Positions 50,741 to 58,470 of a stretch of 64,000 bases of DNA are shown here, piece by piece. The notes under the pieces were generated by a model. It was not told the DNA's origin. It ran no database searches and worked only from the letters and a program-made list of their open reading frames with translations. The stretch's first letter is position 1; each line of letters opens with the position of its first letter. Position numbers and translations under genes: made by a program. The stretch comes from Nonomuraea spiralis (lineage in GTDB: Bacteria; Actinomycetota; Actinomycetes; Streptosporangiales; Streptosporangiaceae): contig NZ_BMRC01000022.1 in NCBI RefSeq assembly GCF_014648435.1, positions 100,592 through 164,591 on the forward strand, given 5' to 3'.

Positions 50741-52381
50741 ATGGCACAGTCCAAGCAGCTCAAGCACCGCGTCCCCGTCAAACTCCGGCAGAACTGGAAG
50801 CTGGTCGCGCTGTGCGCGGCGTTCCTGGCCGCCTGCTGGGGCGTGTTCGGCAGCGGCACGATCCGCCCGTACGTCACCACCGCCCAGTCCGCCGAGGCCA
50901 AGACCGTCACCACGAACCTGACCGGCACCAAAGACCTGTTCGACGCCTCCGCCGCGCACGAGGTGAAGCTCACCTTCACCGACGAGGCCTACGAGGACAT
51001 GCTGAGCGAGTACTTCAAGGACGGCGAGAAGAAGTACGTCGAAGCCGATCTGACCATCGACGGCACCCGCGTCCCGAGCGTCGGCGTCCGCCTCAAGGGC
51101 AACTCCACGCTGGGACAACTGACCTGGAAGGGGCAGTCCAAGCGGCGGGCCGTACCCGGTGGAGGCGGGCGACCGGAGGGGATGCCCGAAGGCTTTCAAC
51201 CCCCCGAAGGCTTTCAACCCCCCGAAGGCTTTCAGCCGCCCGGCAACGGGCAGCCGCAGGGTGGGGGCGGGCCGCCCGGAGGCGGCATGTTCGGCTCCTC
51301 CCTGAAGGCCGAGGAGCCGGAGAACCTGCCATGGCTGATCAGCTTCGACGAGTTCGTGGAGGGCCGCCGCTACCAGGGGCACAGTCAGGTCGCCGTACGA
51401 CCGGCCGCGATGGGCTCGACGACGATGCTGAACGAAGCGCTCGGCATTGCGCTGGTCGGCGCCTCCGGCGAGCCGACCCAGCGCTCGGCCTACAGCTCCT
51501 TCACCGTCAACGGCCGATCCTCCACCCCGCGCCTGGTGGTGGAGTACCTGGACGAGGGCTATGCGGAGGGACTCGGCGACGGCGTGTTGTACAAATCTCT
51601 GGCCACCGGCTCGTTCACCTACAAGGGCGAGGACCAGACCGAGTACACCGACGACTTCAAGCAGATCAACAAGGTCGGCGGCAAAGACCTGCAGCCGGTC
51701 ATCGACCTGGTCAAGTGGACGAACGAAGCCTCCGACGCCGAGTTCGCCGAGGGCCTGGCCGACCGCCTTGACGTGCAGTCGTTCGCCCGCTACCTGGCTC
51801 TCCAGCACATCATGGTCAACTTCGACGACATGGCCGGTCCCGGCAAGAACTACTACCTGTGGTACGACTCGGGCACCAAGAAGTTCAAGGTCATCACCTG
51901 GGACCTCAACCTCGCGTTCAACGGCGACACCAAGAGCGGCGTGAACGACACGATCGGGATGGGCGGCTTCGGCCGCGGCCGGCCCCAGCAGGACCAGCAG
52001 AACCAGCAGCAGGGCCAGACGCGGACCCAGCCGGCGCAACCCCAGCAGGGGCAGCCGCCTCAGGGCTTCACCCCGCCCGACGGCGACGAACAGGGCCGTC
52101 CAGGCGGCGGTGGGATGATGCGCATGAGCCACCCCTTGAAGGAGAAGTTCCTCAAGAACGCCACCTTCAAGAAGCTCTACGAGGACCAGTACCGCGCCCT
52201 GTACACCAAGCTCCTGGCCAACGGCACCGCGTCCGGCCTGCTCGACGACCTCGTCGCCGCCTACAAGCTGAACGGCGGCGCCGACACCGCCAAGGTCGAC
52301 GCGGAGGCGAAGACGCTGCGCACCTTCCTGAAGACCCGGACCGAAACCCTTCGCTCCGACAAGGCGATCAGCGGCGCCTGA
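50741..52381 (+). CDS. CotH kinase family protein
   Basis: 546 residues from ATG 50741, nine bases after the DUF4956 stop. One N-terminal helix (LVALCAAFLAACWGVFGSG), so the rest lies outside the membrane. The CotH fold begins at VKLTFTDEAYEDMLSEYF, with VGVRLKGNSTLGQLTWKG, then LVVEYLDEGYAEGLGDGVLY, ALQHIMVNFDDMAGPGKNYY and the metal-site-like KVITWDLNLAFNGD. Two low-complexity inserts interrupt it: PEGFQP repeats (51185-51238) and a Gln/Pro-rich stretch (QQDQQNQQQGQTRTQPAQPQ). CotH proteins are atypical secreted protein kinases known from spore coats. The substrate here is unknown. Confidence 0.88.
   Translation: MAQSKQLKHRVPVKLRQNWKLVALCAAFLAACWGVFGSGTIRPYVTTAQSAEAKTVTTNLTGTKDLFDASAAHEVKLTFTDEAYEDMLSEYFKDGEKKYVEADLTIDGTRVPSVGVRLKGNSTLGQLTWKGQSKRRAVPGGGGRPEGMPEGFQPPEGFQPPEGFQPPGNGQPQGGGGPPGGGMFGSSLKAEEPENLPWLISFDEFVEGRRYQGHSQVAVRPAAMGSTTMLNEALGIALVGASGEPTQRSAYSSFTVNGRSSTPRLVVEYLDEGYAEGLGDGVLYKSLATGSFTYKGEDQTEYTDDFKQINKVGGKDLQPVIDLVKWTNEASDAEFAEGLADRLDVQSFARYLALQHIMVNFDDMAGPGKNYYLWYDSGTKKFKVITWDLNLAFNGDTKSGVNDTIGMGGFGRGRPQQDQQNQQQGQTRTQPAQPQQGQPPQGFTPPDGDEQGRPGGGGMMRMSHPLKEKFLKNATFKKLYEDQYRALYTKLLANGTASGLLDDLVAAYKLNGGADTAKVDAEAKTLRTFLKTRTETLRSDKAISGA
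51185..51238 (+). repeat. Three tandem 18-bp repeats inside the CotH gene
   Basis: The unit CCCGAAGGCTTTCAACCC is repeated at 51185, 51203 and 51221, the last copy with three changes. It encodes PEGFQP three times in frame. Copy-number change would add or remove six residues without a frameshift. Confidence 0.8.
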
Positions 52382-52429
52382 CAATCGCGCGGCGATGGGT
52401 TCTGCGGGCTCGGTCCGGCGAACCCGTCG

Positions 52430-53249
52430 CCGCTGGTGGAGAAGAAGCATGGGGACTACTTGCTGATGCAGGCCGTGATCGCCGAGGCCGCAGCCCGGGG
52501 ACAGGCCGAACTCGACCTGGTCAGCGTCGACTCCACCACCACCACCCGCACCCACCGTCATGCCGCCGCGATGGTCTTGGACGGTGAGCTGAGCGCGGCG
52601 CTGGAAGAAGCCGTCGAGCAGGAAAGGGGGGCTACGCCAAAGGCGCATAACGCCCCCGACGGCGATCCCGGCAACGAAGAGAACAGGGACAACGACGACG
52701 GAGACGAGGACGTCGACAAGAGGGACGAACGGCGCCGGCTACGACGCCGATACCGGTTCCGGCTGAAGGCGGCCAAGCTGGGCCGCTCATGGGGGGCCTG
52801 ACCAGCAAGGTGCATCTGGCGGCCGATGGTCGTTGCCGTCCGCTGTCCTTCGTTCTGACCGCCGGCCAGGCCGGAGACAGCCCGCAGTTCCGCCCGGTGC
52901 TGGAGCACATCAAGGTCCGGCTACCGATCGGCCGGGCGCGGTGGCCGCCGACAAGGCCTACTCCTCCCGCAGCAACCGCGTCTACCTGCGCCGACGCCGG
53001 ATCATGGCGGTCATCCCGGAGAAGGCCGACCAGGCGGCCAACCGCAAGAAGCGCGGATCTGCCGGTGGCCGGCCGGTCACCCATGATCCCGATCTCTACA
53101 AGCAGCGCAACATGGCCGAACGCTGTATCAACCGGATCAAACAGTGGCGTGGGCTGGCTTTCCGGTTCGACAAAACGCCCGACAGCTATCCGGCCGGCCT
53201 GTACTTACGCGCGGCCGTCTTATGGATCCGAAGCCTCCGGCCAGCTTAG
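52430..53249 (+). mobile_element. Remnant of an IS5-type transposase gene
   Basis: Three frame pieces follow one another: LMQAVIAEAAARGQAELDLV ... SVDSTTTTRTHRHAAA (52465-52800), GGLTSKVHLAADGRCRPLSF with VLTAGQAGDSPQFRPVLEHI (52790-52935), and VAADKAYSSRSNRVYLRRRR ... MAERCINRIKQWRGLAFRFD ending in LRPA at 53249. This is the DDE core of IS5/IS4-type transposases with the usual KAYSS and ERCINRIKQWR blocks. At least two frameshifts and a missing 5' end make it inactive. No terminal inverted repeats were found. Confidence 0.8.
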
Positions 53250-53623
53250 AGATCCGAACTCCGCACAGGGTCCAGGACCGTTCACACCGGCGTCCTCGCC
53301 TGCCGCGACCGCGAGGTGGGTACCTCCCCGGCGCGAGGACTCGCCCCGGCAGGAACTGCGACCCACCATGGGGGCGTCTCGGTGCCGCAGACGGCTCGCT
53401 GCTGGGCCTGCCTGGCCCGCTGCGCCACGAACGCGGCGTCCCACCGGGTCCTTGGCCGCGGCCGGCGGGGGCGCCGTGCCCGAGCGGTAACCGGACGTAG
53501 CCGATTACGCGGCGCCACGCCTTTTCACACACATATTTGTTTGACTGACGCCCCCTGGGTCCAGCAGCTTCTACGTGTGCAATTCCGTGAGTGCCATGAC
53601 CGATTAACCGGAAAGGAAGCGGC
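53250..53623. other. Gap between IS remnant and AraC-type regulator
   Basis: No gene recognised. The right third is less GC-rich (ACACACATATTTGTTTGACT near 53530) and contains TTGACT at 53541-53546, a possible -35, but no good -10 at the right distance. The regulator's ribosome site GGAAAGGAAG lies at the end. Confidence 0.35.
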
Positions 53624-54616
53624 GTGCACATTGATGATTTCGGCGCGGACAGGTCCGCAGAAAGCAGCCCCGCGAATGCCGCGCAGGAGCACTGGCAGCA
53701 GCAAGGGGTTCTGGACCTCGCGCCTTCGCTGATTCACAGCGACGAACCCGGTGAACCCGTTCTTCCCGGACGGGTGCTGGAGCTGCAGGGCGTGCAGGTG
53801 GCCATGCTGAACCACGGCCCCATCCAGGTACGCCGGCCGACGTCGCTGATCAGGCAGTTCGATCCGGAGGCGTACAACATCAACCTCTTCCTCGCCGGTG
53901 ACGGTGGGTTGTCCCAGGCGGGACGGCAGGCCCGCCTGACCGCCGGGCAATTCGCCCTGCTCGACACCTCACGCCCCTACGAGGGCTGGCGCAGGTGCGA
54001 TCGGGTGAGCGCACCGCGGTCGACGCTCGCGCTCCAGATCCCCCGCTTGATGATGCCCCTCCCGTCGAACGTGGCCGACCGGCTGACCGCGATCCCCTTC
54101 GACACCCGGCACGGCATGGGCGCGGTCTTCGCCCGCTGGGTGACCGGACTCGTACGGCATCCCAGTTACTTCACCCACGACGACGTTTCCACCTTGGTCT
54201 CGGTCACCACAACATTGCTGGCCGCCGCCCTCGCCCCGCACCTGAACAGCGCTCTGCGCGACAGCTCCGAGGCCCGCCGGCGCCGGCTCAGGTTCCAGAT
54301 CGACGACTTCATCCAGCGGAATCTGGCCAATCCGGCGCTCGGCGCCGAGGCCGTCGCCGCCGCCGCGCAGATCTCGGTACGGCAGCTGTACGAGCTGTTC
54401 GCCGAGTACGACCGGACCCCGGCGGCCTGGATCCGGCACCTTCGCCTGGAACGCTGCCGCCGGGACCTGGCCGACCCGAGGTTGCGCTGCTTTCCCGTCC
54501 ATGCCATCGCCGCCCGCTGGGGCTTCGCCGATCCGACCACCTTCAGCCGCGCCTTCCGCGCCGCCTACGGCATGCCGCCCGGCCACTATCGCCGGCTGTC
54601 ACGCAGTGACAACTGA
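53624..54616 (+). CDS. AraC family regulator with AraC_binding_2-like N-terminal domain
   Basis: 330 residues from GTG 53624, with GGAAAGGAAG upstream. The N-terminal 190 residues (VQVAMLNHGPIQVRRPTSLI, INLFLAGDGGLSQAGRQARL, TAGQFALLDTSRPYE) match the cupin-like sensor of FeaR-type regulators. The C-terminal HTH pair is PALGAEAVAAAAQISVRQLY, ELFAEYDRTPAAWIRHLRLE and ARWGFADPTTFSRAFRAAYG, closing with MPPGHYR. It lies 400 bp upstream of the Cys-rich peptide gene on the same strand and is the obvious candidate regulator of that cluster. Confidence 0.9.
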   Translation: MHIDDFGADRSAESSPANAAQEHWQQQGVLDLAPSLIHSDEPGEPVLPGRVLELQGVQVAMLNHGPIQVRRPTSLIRQFDPEAYNINLFLAGDGGLSQAGRQARLTAGQFALLDTSRPYEGWRRCDRVSAPRSTLALQIPRLMMPLPSNVADRLTAIPFDTRHGMGAVFARWVTGLVRHPSYFTHDDVSTLVSVTTTLLAAALAPHLNSALRDSSEARRRRLRFQIDDFIQRNLANPALGAEAVAAAAQISVRQLYELFAEYDRTPAAWIRHLRLERCRRDLADPRLRCFPVHAIAARWGFADPTTFSRAFRAAYGMPPGHYRRLSRSDN

Positions 54617-55022
54617 TCTTGTCCAGCCTCGGAGAATCGAGGCTGCTGCAGGATTTGCCAAGGATGTCTGCAGGCACGGCCAATGACTCGTACTTCGTGC
54701 GTGCGGCATGGTGATAAACGTCAAGTCGCTCCATCGGGCCGCTTCCGCAGCGCATGTCCGCCCGAACTCATGACGATCGCCGCCGACACCTGACAGAAGC
54801 CTCAGAGCCGTATTGACCGATGAATCGCCATGCGGTGAGGCCGTCAATGTCGTGAATGACAGAAACAAATGCTCGAGCCACTGCCTGAACATGAACATAG
54901 ATCGTTGACAGCAAGATCGGCCCGTAGTTAGCATCCGAAAAGCACAAAGCGATCGCTGTTCGGTCATATGTGCCAGGCAAAAGTCTGGGGCATGAGTCGC
55001 ATCTCAATCTGAGAGGAATGTC
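54617..55022. other. Leader and promoter region of the peptide cluster
   Basis: No gene is seen in this 400-bp gap. It is clearly lower in GC than the flanks and contains a promoter at 54905-54934 and an 80-base transcribed leader. CCAG...CTGG could form a small hairpin near 54972-54985. Confidence 0.5.
54905..54934 (+). promoter_or_regulatory. Probable promoter of the Cys-rich peptide operon
   Basis: TTGACA (54905-54910) and TAGCAT (54929-54934) with an 18-bp spacer, in an AT-enriched gap. Start of transcription would be near 54941, giving an 80-base leader that ends in GAGAGGA before ATG 55023. Confidence 0.6.
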
Positions 55023-55208
55023 ATGACCAAAGCCATTCAGAAACTGAGCGACAAGCTGCTTGTGCTGTTCGTTCCTCGGACCACTGTCCACGCGGGATGT
55101 CCTCGAATTTGCGAGCAGGTCCCCATCTGCGGCGAAGGCAACAACTGCGGGTACCGGACCTGCTGCATGACCAGTGTGGGCGGCGGCCGGTGCGGCTGGG
55201 ACTGCTGA
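55023..55208 (+). CDS. Cys-rich small peptide, putative precursor of an exported disulfide-rich peptide
   Basis: 61 residues from ATG 55023 with GAGAGGA upstream. The N-terminal half (KLSDKLLVLFVPRTTVHA) has lysines and a short hydrophobic patch and lacks Cys. The C-terminal 37 residues hold eight cysteines at 26, 30, 36, 42, 47, 48, 57 and 61, enough for four disulfides, plus many glycines. V22-H-A24 before G25 fits the -3/-1 rule of signal peptidases, and an S26 peptidase is encoded 2.5 kb downstream. A membrane thioredoxin-like gene and an ABC exporter follow directly. No lanthionine or radical-SAM enzyme gene is present. I infer a leader-core precursor with an oxidised core. Confidence 0.8.
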   Translation: MTKAIQKLSDKLLVLFVPRTTVHAGCPRICEQVPICGEGNNCGYRTCCMTSVGGGRCGWDC

Positions 55209-55244
55209 GAATCCGATAGCCCGCCGGCACGATCGGTGAGCGAC

Positions 55245-55277
55245 GTTGGCTCTGACGGAACATTCTGCAGAGCCAAC
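55245..55277 (+). terminator. Hairpin after the Cys-rich peptide gene, probable partial terminator
   Basis: GTTGGCTCT (55245-55253) pairs perfectly with AGAGCCAAC (55269-55277), 9 bp around a 15-base loop, 37 bp after the peptide stop. No T-run follows, so read-through into the thioredoxin-like gene is expected. This would give more precursor than enzyme transcript. Confidence 0.6.
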
Positions 55278-55362
55278 GGAGCCGCCTTTACCGGCGGATC
55301 TGACCTCAGGCCCGGATTGCAGAGGTCGCCCCGGCGGCCGCATTTCACAGGAGAGCTGGAAA

Positions 55363-55866
55363 TTGCTCTACATGACCGTGGCCATTGGCCTCCTGAGTGC
55401 CCTTTGTCTCTTCAATCTCCTTCTTCTCCTCGGGGTGATTCGGCGCCTGCGGCAGCTTTCCGAGCCCGCGCAACAACTGGCGCGTCTCGCGGTGGGCGAC
55501 ACGATCGACGACTTCTCCGCGGTGACCACCCGGAACAAGGTGGTGACCGCCGGCTCCCTGCAGGACGGCACGATGGTCGCCTTCATGTCGCCGACCTGTG
55601 GACCCTGTAAAGAAATTCTGCCGACTTATCTGGAGTTCGCGAGCTCGTCGGAGACCCCGACGCTGACCGTCATGCTGGCGGCGGACGCCGACGCCGTCGA
55701 GTACCTGGGCCGGCTCGAATCCGTCGGCGACGTGGCCGTCGAGCCCGTTCAAGGGGCGATCTCCACCGCTTTCGGAGTCACCAGCACGCCCACTTTCATC
55801 ACTGTGGTCAGCGGGAAGATCGCCGACTTCGGCCTTCCCCAAGTCGCGGAAGGCGCTCTGGGCTAG
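55363..55866 (+). CDS. Membrane-anchored thioredoxin-fold protein (TlpA/MauD-like)
   Basis: About 167 residues from TTG 55363, which has AGGAG nine bases upstream. A TTG at 55246 is in frame but lies inside the hairpin. One N-terminal helix (MTVAIGLLSALCLFNLLLLL) leaves the thioredoxin domain outside. The active site is C79-G-P-C82 in FMSPTCGPCKEILPTYLEF, and the cis-proline is P143 in TSTPTFITV. TlpA/MauD proteins set or reshuffle disulfides in exported proteins. Located right after a gene for an eight-Cys peptide, it is the likely oxidase, reductase or isomerase for that peptide. It needs an electron partner, and none (such as MauE/DsbD) is seen here. Confidence 0.82.
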   Translation: MLYMTVAIGLLSALCLFNLLLLLGVIRRLRQLSEPAQQLARLAVGDTIDDFSAVTTRNKVVTAGSLQDGTMVAFMSPTCGPCKEILPTYLEFASSSETPTLTVMLAADADAVEYLGRLESVGDVAVEPVQGAISTAFGVTSTPTFITVVSGKIADFGLPQVAEGALG

Positions 55867-55870
55867 GTCC

Positions 55871-57685
55871 ATGTGGAAAAAGATGAGCAGCGGAACGCCC
55901 GTGAGGAACGCCCTGCCGGCCATTTTCCTCGCCTGGCGGGCCGGAGCGCCCTGGGCGACCTCGATCACCGCCCTCGCCCTTCTCTCGGCCCTCATCCCCA
56001 TTTCGATGGCCTGGCTGACCAAGCTTCTGCTCGACCGGCTGACCCACGGGGCTCAGTTGTCGATGGTGATCCCTCTCGCCGGGTTCCTCGCGTTCCTCGG
56101 TCTGCTGATATCCGGATCTGCGGCGCTGCGCCGATATTGCGACGCTGAGCACGACAGAAGGGTCAACCTGTACGCACAGGACAACATCTATCGTGCGGTG
56201 AACAACATCTCGGGGCTCTCCAAGTTCGAGGACCCCAAGTTCCTCGACCAGCTCCGGCTCGCGGCACAGGCCGGCGGGAACACGCCGAGCCAGGTGTTCC
56301 AGGCGGCGCTCGGACTGTTCGCCGGATCACTCACCATCGGCGGATTCGCCGTCTCCCTGCTGCTGATCAGCCCGATGATGGCCGCGGCGACGATCGTCGG
56401 AGCCGTGCCCATGTTGCTGGCGGAAATCTCGCTGGCCAAGCGGCATGCCGTCAGGATCTGGCGGATGAGCCCCACCGAGAGGCGGGAGATCGCCTACAGC
56501 CAGTTGATCTCCACCACCGCGGCGGCGAAGGAGGTCCGCCTGTTCGGCCTGGGTGACTTCTTCCACATGAGGATGCTCAACGAGCGGCGGGCGATCGACG
56601 AAGAGAAAAGGCGGATGGACAGGGCGACCCTGAGGGTTCAGTTCGGGCTCGGAATCCTGGGGGCGGTGATCGCCGGAGCGGGGCTGGTGTGGACGGCCGC
56701 GCAAGCACTGAACGGCCGTCTCACCCTCGGCGACATCACCATGTACGTCGCCTCCATCGCCGGCGTGCAGGCGGGCCTTTCCACCCTGGTGTCGCTGATC
56801 GCCTCCGCGTACCAGCAGTTAACCCTTTTCGGGCACTACCGCGAGATAGTCTCCCTTCCGGTGGAATCCCAGGCCGACATCCGGAATCTGCCGGCGACCC
56901 TTGACCGCATCGAATTCAAAGACGTGTGGTTCCGCTACGGCCCTGACCATCCGTGGGTGCTTCGCGGCATCACCCTTACCATTCCCTTCGGCAGCAGCCT
57001 CGGGCTGGTGGGTGAGAACGGCTCAGGAAAGAGCACCTTGGTCAAGCTGCTGTGCGGGTTCTACGAGCCCACCGAAGGCACGATTCTGTGGAACGGCGTC
57101 GATCTCCGCGAGATCGACGTGAAGATCCTGCGTTCAAGAATCTCGGCCGTCTTCCAGGACTTCATGGAATATGACCTCTCGGCCGCCGAGAACATAGGCG
57201 TCGGGGACATCGAGAAGATCGATGACCGCGAGCTGATCGAGGAGTCGGCCAGACGAGCGGGCGTTCACCAGACGCTGGCCGCCCTGCCGAAGGGTTACGA
57301 CAGCCTGCTCACACGATTCTTCCTCGCGGCCGACGACTCGGAGGGCGTACGTCTTTCCGGTGGCCAGGCACAACGGGTGGCGGTCGCCCGGTCGCTGGTC
57401 CGAGAAGGACGGGACCTGCTCATTCTCGACGAACCGAGCTCGGGCCTCGACGCGGCGGCAGAACACGACATCCACGCCAGCCTCCGGGAGTACCGCAAGG
57501 GATCCACCAGCATCCTGATCTCACATCGCCTGAGCGCGGTCCGCGACGCGGACATGCTCGCGGTGCTGGCCGATGGCGGCATCGCCGAGTGCGGGACGCA
57601 CAGCGAGCTGATCAGCCTGAACGGCATCTACGCCCGCCTGTTCAACCTGCAGGCCTCGGGTTATCACGAGACGGTACCCGGATGA
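55871..57685 (+). CDS. ABC exporter, fused permease-ATPase
   Basis: 604 residues from ATG 55871, four bases after the thioredoxin-like gene. The membrane part (residues 1-320) has about six helices (ATSITALALLSALIPISMAW, LAFLGLLISGSAALRRYC, FGLGILGAVIAGAGLVWTAA). The ATPase has Walker A GENGSGKSTLVKLL (about 381-389), signature LSGGQAQRVAVARSL (from 495), Walker B LLILDEPSSGLD (D520, E521) and the switch His in ILISHRLSAVRD. There is no C39 peptidase domain, so leader removal must be done by another enzyme, such as the S26 peptidase next door. The stop overlaps that gene by ATGA. Confidence 0.93.
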   Translation: MWKKMSSGTPVRNALPAIFLAWRAGAPWATSITALALLSALIPISMAWLTKLLLDRLTHGAQLSMVIPLAGFLAFLGLLISGSAALRRYCDAEHDRRVNLYAQDNIYRAVNNISGLSKFEDPKFLDQLRLAAQAGGNTPSQVFQAALGLFAGSLTIGGFAVSLLLISPMMAAATIVGAVPMLLAEISLAKRHAVRIWRMSPTERREIAYSQLISTTAAAKEVRLFGLGDFFHMRMLNERRAIDEEKRRMDRATLRVQFGLGILGAVIAGAGLVWTAAQALNGRLTLGDITMYVASIAGVQAGLSTLVSLIASAYQQLTLFGHYREIVSLPVESQADIRNLPATLDRIEFKDVWFRYGPDHPWVLRGITLTIPFGSSLGLVGENGSGKSTLVKLLCGFYEPTEGTILWNGVDLREIDVKILRSRISAVFQDFMEYDLSAAENIGVGDIEKIDDRELIEESARRAGVHQTLAALPKGYDSLLTRFFLAADDSEGVRLSGGQAQRVAVARSLVREGRDLLILDEPSSGLDAAAEHDIHASLREYRKGSTSILISHRLSAVRDADMLAVLADGGIAECGTHSELISLNGIYARLFNLQASGYHETVPG

Positions 57686-58128
57686 TCGCCCTCGCTGCGG
57701 CGGTCCTGGCAGGGCTGGCCCTCGTTCTCGGCTACGTGCGTTTACGGCGGCATCGAATGATCGCGGTCGTGTCCGGGGTCAGCATGTTGCCGAGCTACCG
57801 GCCCGGAGACCGGCTGCTCGCACGTCGCCGGCGTCCGTACGACGCACTCCAGGCGGGCCAGGTCGTCGTCCTGCGGCATCCACGCCCGGAGGTGAACACG
57901 GGCTGGCTGGTCAAGCGCGTCGTCGCCGTGGCGGGTGACAGCGTGCCCGACGGAATTCGCTGTGACGTCGTACCGAAAAACCAGGTCATTCTGCCGGGCG
58001 AGATCGTGCCTGAAGGGCACACGCTCATATTGGGCGACAATCCCGCGCACAGCATGGATTCGCGGCAGCTCGGCTTCATACCACTGGAAAGCATAATGGC
58101 GACCGTGGTCAGGCGGCTGAACCACTGA
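57682..58128 (+). CDS. S26 family signal peptidase
   Basis: 148 residues from ATG 57682, overlapping the ABC stop. One N-terminal helix (LAAAVLAGLALVLGYVRL). Catalytic S34 is in VSGVSMLPSYRPGDRLLARR (box B) and K78 in GWLVKRVVAVAGDSVPDG (box D), followed by HTLILGDNPAHSMDSRQLGF (box E). It is shorter than housekeeping SipX-type peptidases and more like the mitochondrial IMP-like form. Being part of the peptide operon, it is the likely protease for cleavage after V-H-A of the Cys-rich precursor. Confidence 0.92.
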   Translation: MIALAAAVLAGLALVLGYVRLRRHRMIAVVSGVSMLPSYRPGDRLLARRRRPYDALQAGQVVVLRHPRPEVNTGWLVKRVVAVAGDSVPDGIRCDVVPKNQVILPGEIVPEGHTLILGDNPAHSMDSRQLGFIPLESIMATVVRRLNH

Positions 58129-58186
58129 CAGCGTCCCTTACCTCATGACCGAACCACCCATAACCGATTGAAGAGAAAGGTTTCAC

Positions 58187-58330
58187 ATGATGATCAACCC
58201 GTCAGCACAGATCCAGAATGCTCTTCTGCTGCTCGAAGAGCCGGAGACCTCCGAGCACGCCGTTTTCTCGGGGAACACCGGCTTCCCGCTCGCCACCTAC
58301 AACATCGCCATTCCGCCGCGCAGCCGGTGA
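58187..58330 (+). CDS. Small peptide, putative second precursor
   Basis: 47 residues from ATG 58187 (a second ATG follows at once), with GAAAGG six bases upstream. N-terminal part: MMINPSAQIQNALLLLEEPE, an amphipathic helix with an acidic end, typical of leader peptides. C-terminal part from about residue 25: AVFSGNTGFPLATYNIAIPP ending RSR, with no Cys and rich in Ala, Ile, Pro, Thr and Asn. A 15-bp hairpin follows at 58376-58409. The gene lies between the S26 peptidase and the M29-like enzyme. Its small size, good ribosome site and hairpin suggest a real precursor. No known core family is recognised. Confidence 0.72.
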   Translation: MMINPSAQIQNALLLLEEPETSEHAVFSGNTGFPLATYNIAIPPRSR

Positions 58331-58375
58331 ACGAGACAGGCGTTTTAGCTTTCTCACCGAGCCTGCGCGCGTAGC

Positions 58376-58409
58376 TCTCTCGGGCCGGTCCACCGACCGG
58401 CCCGAGAGA
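58376..58409 (+). terminator. Strong hairpin after the second small peptide gene
   Basis: TCTCTCGGGCCGGTC pairs perfectly with GACCGGCCCGAGAGA (15 bp, loop CACC), 45 bp after the peptide stop and 60 bp before the next gene. It is followed by TTCCC and no T-run, so it may act as a partial terminator or a 3' stabiliser of the short transcript. Confidence 0.75.
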
Positions 58410-58470
58410 TTCCCTGCCTGCTCGGCCGACCGTCCACAAGTTCAGTTCATTCACTACAGAGGTGACCTCG

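Noticed and set aside
55023..55208. Lanthipeptide, sactipeptide or lasso precursor
   Set aside because: No LanBCM, radical-SAM, YcaO or lasso B/C enzyme is encoded nearby. The thioredoxin-fold and S26 genes favour disulfides and proteolysis.
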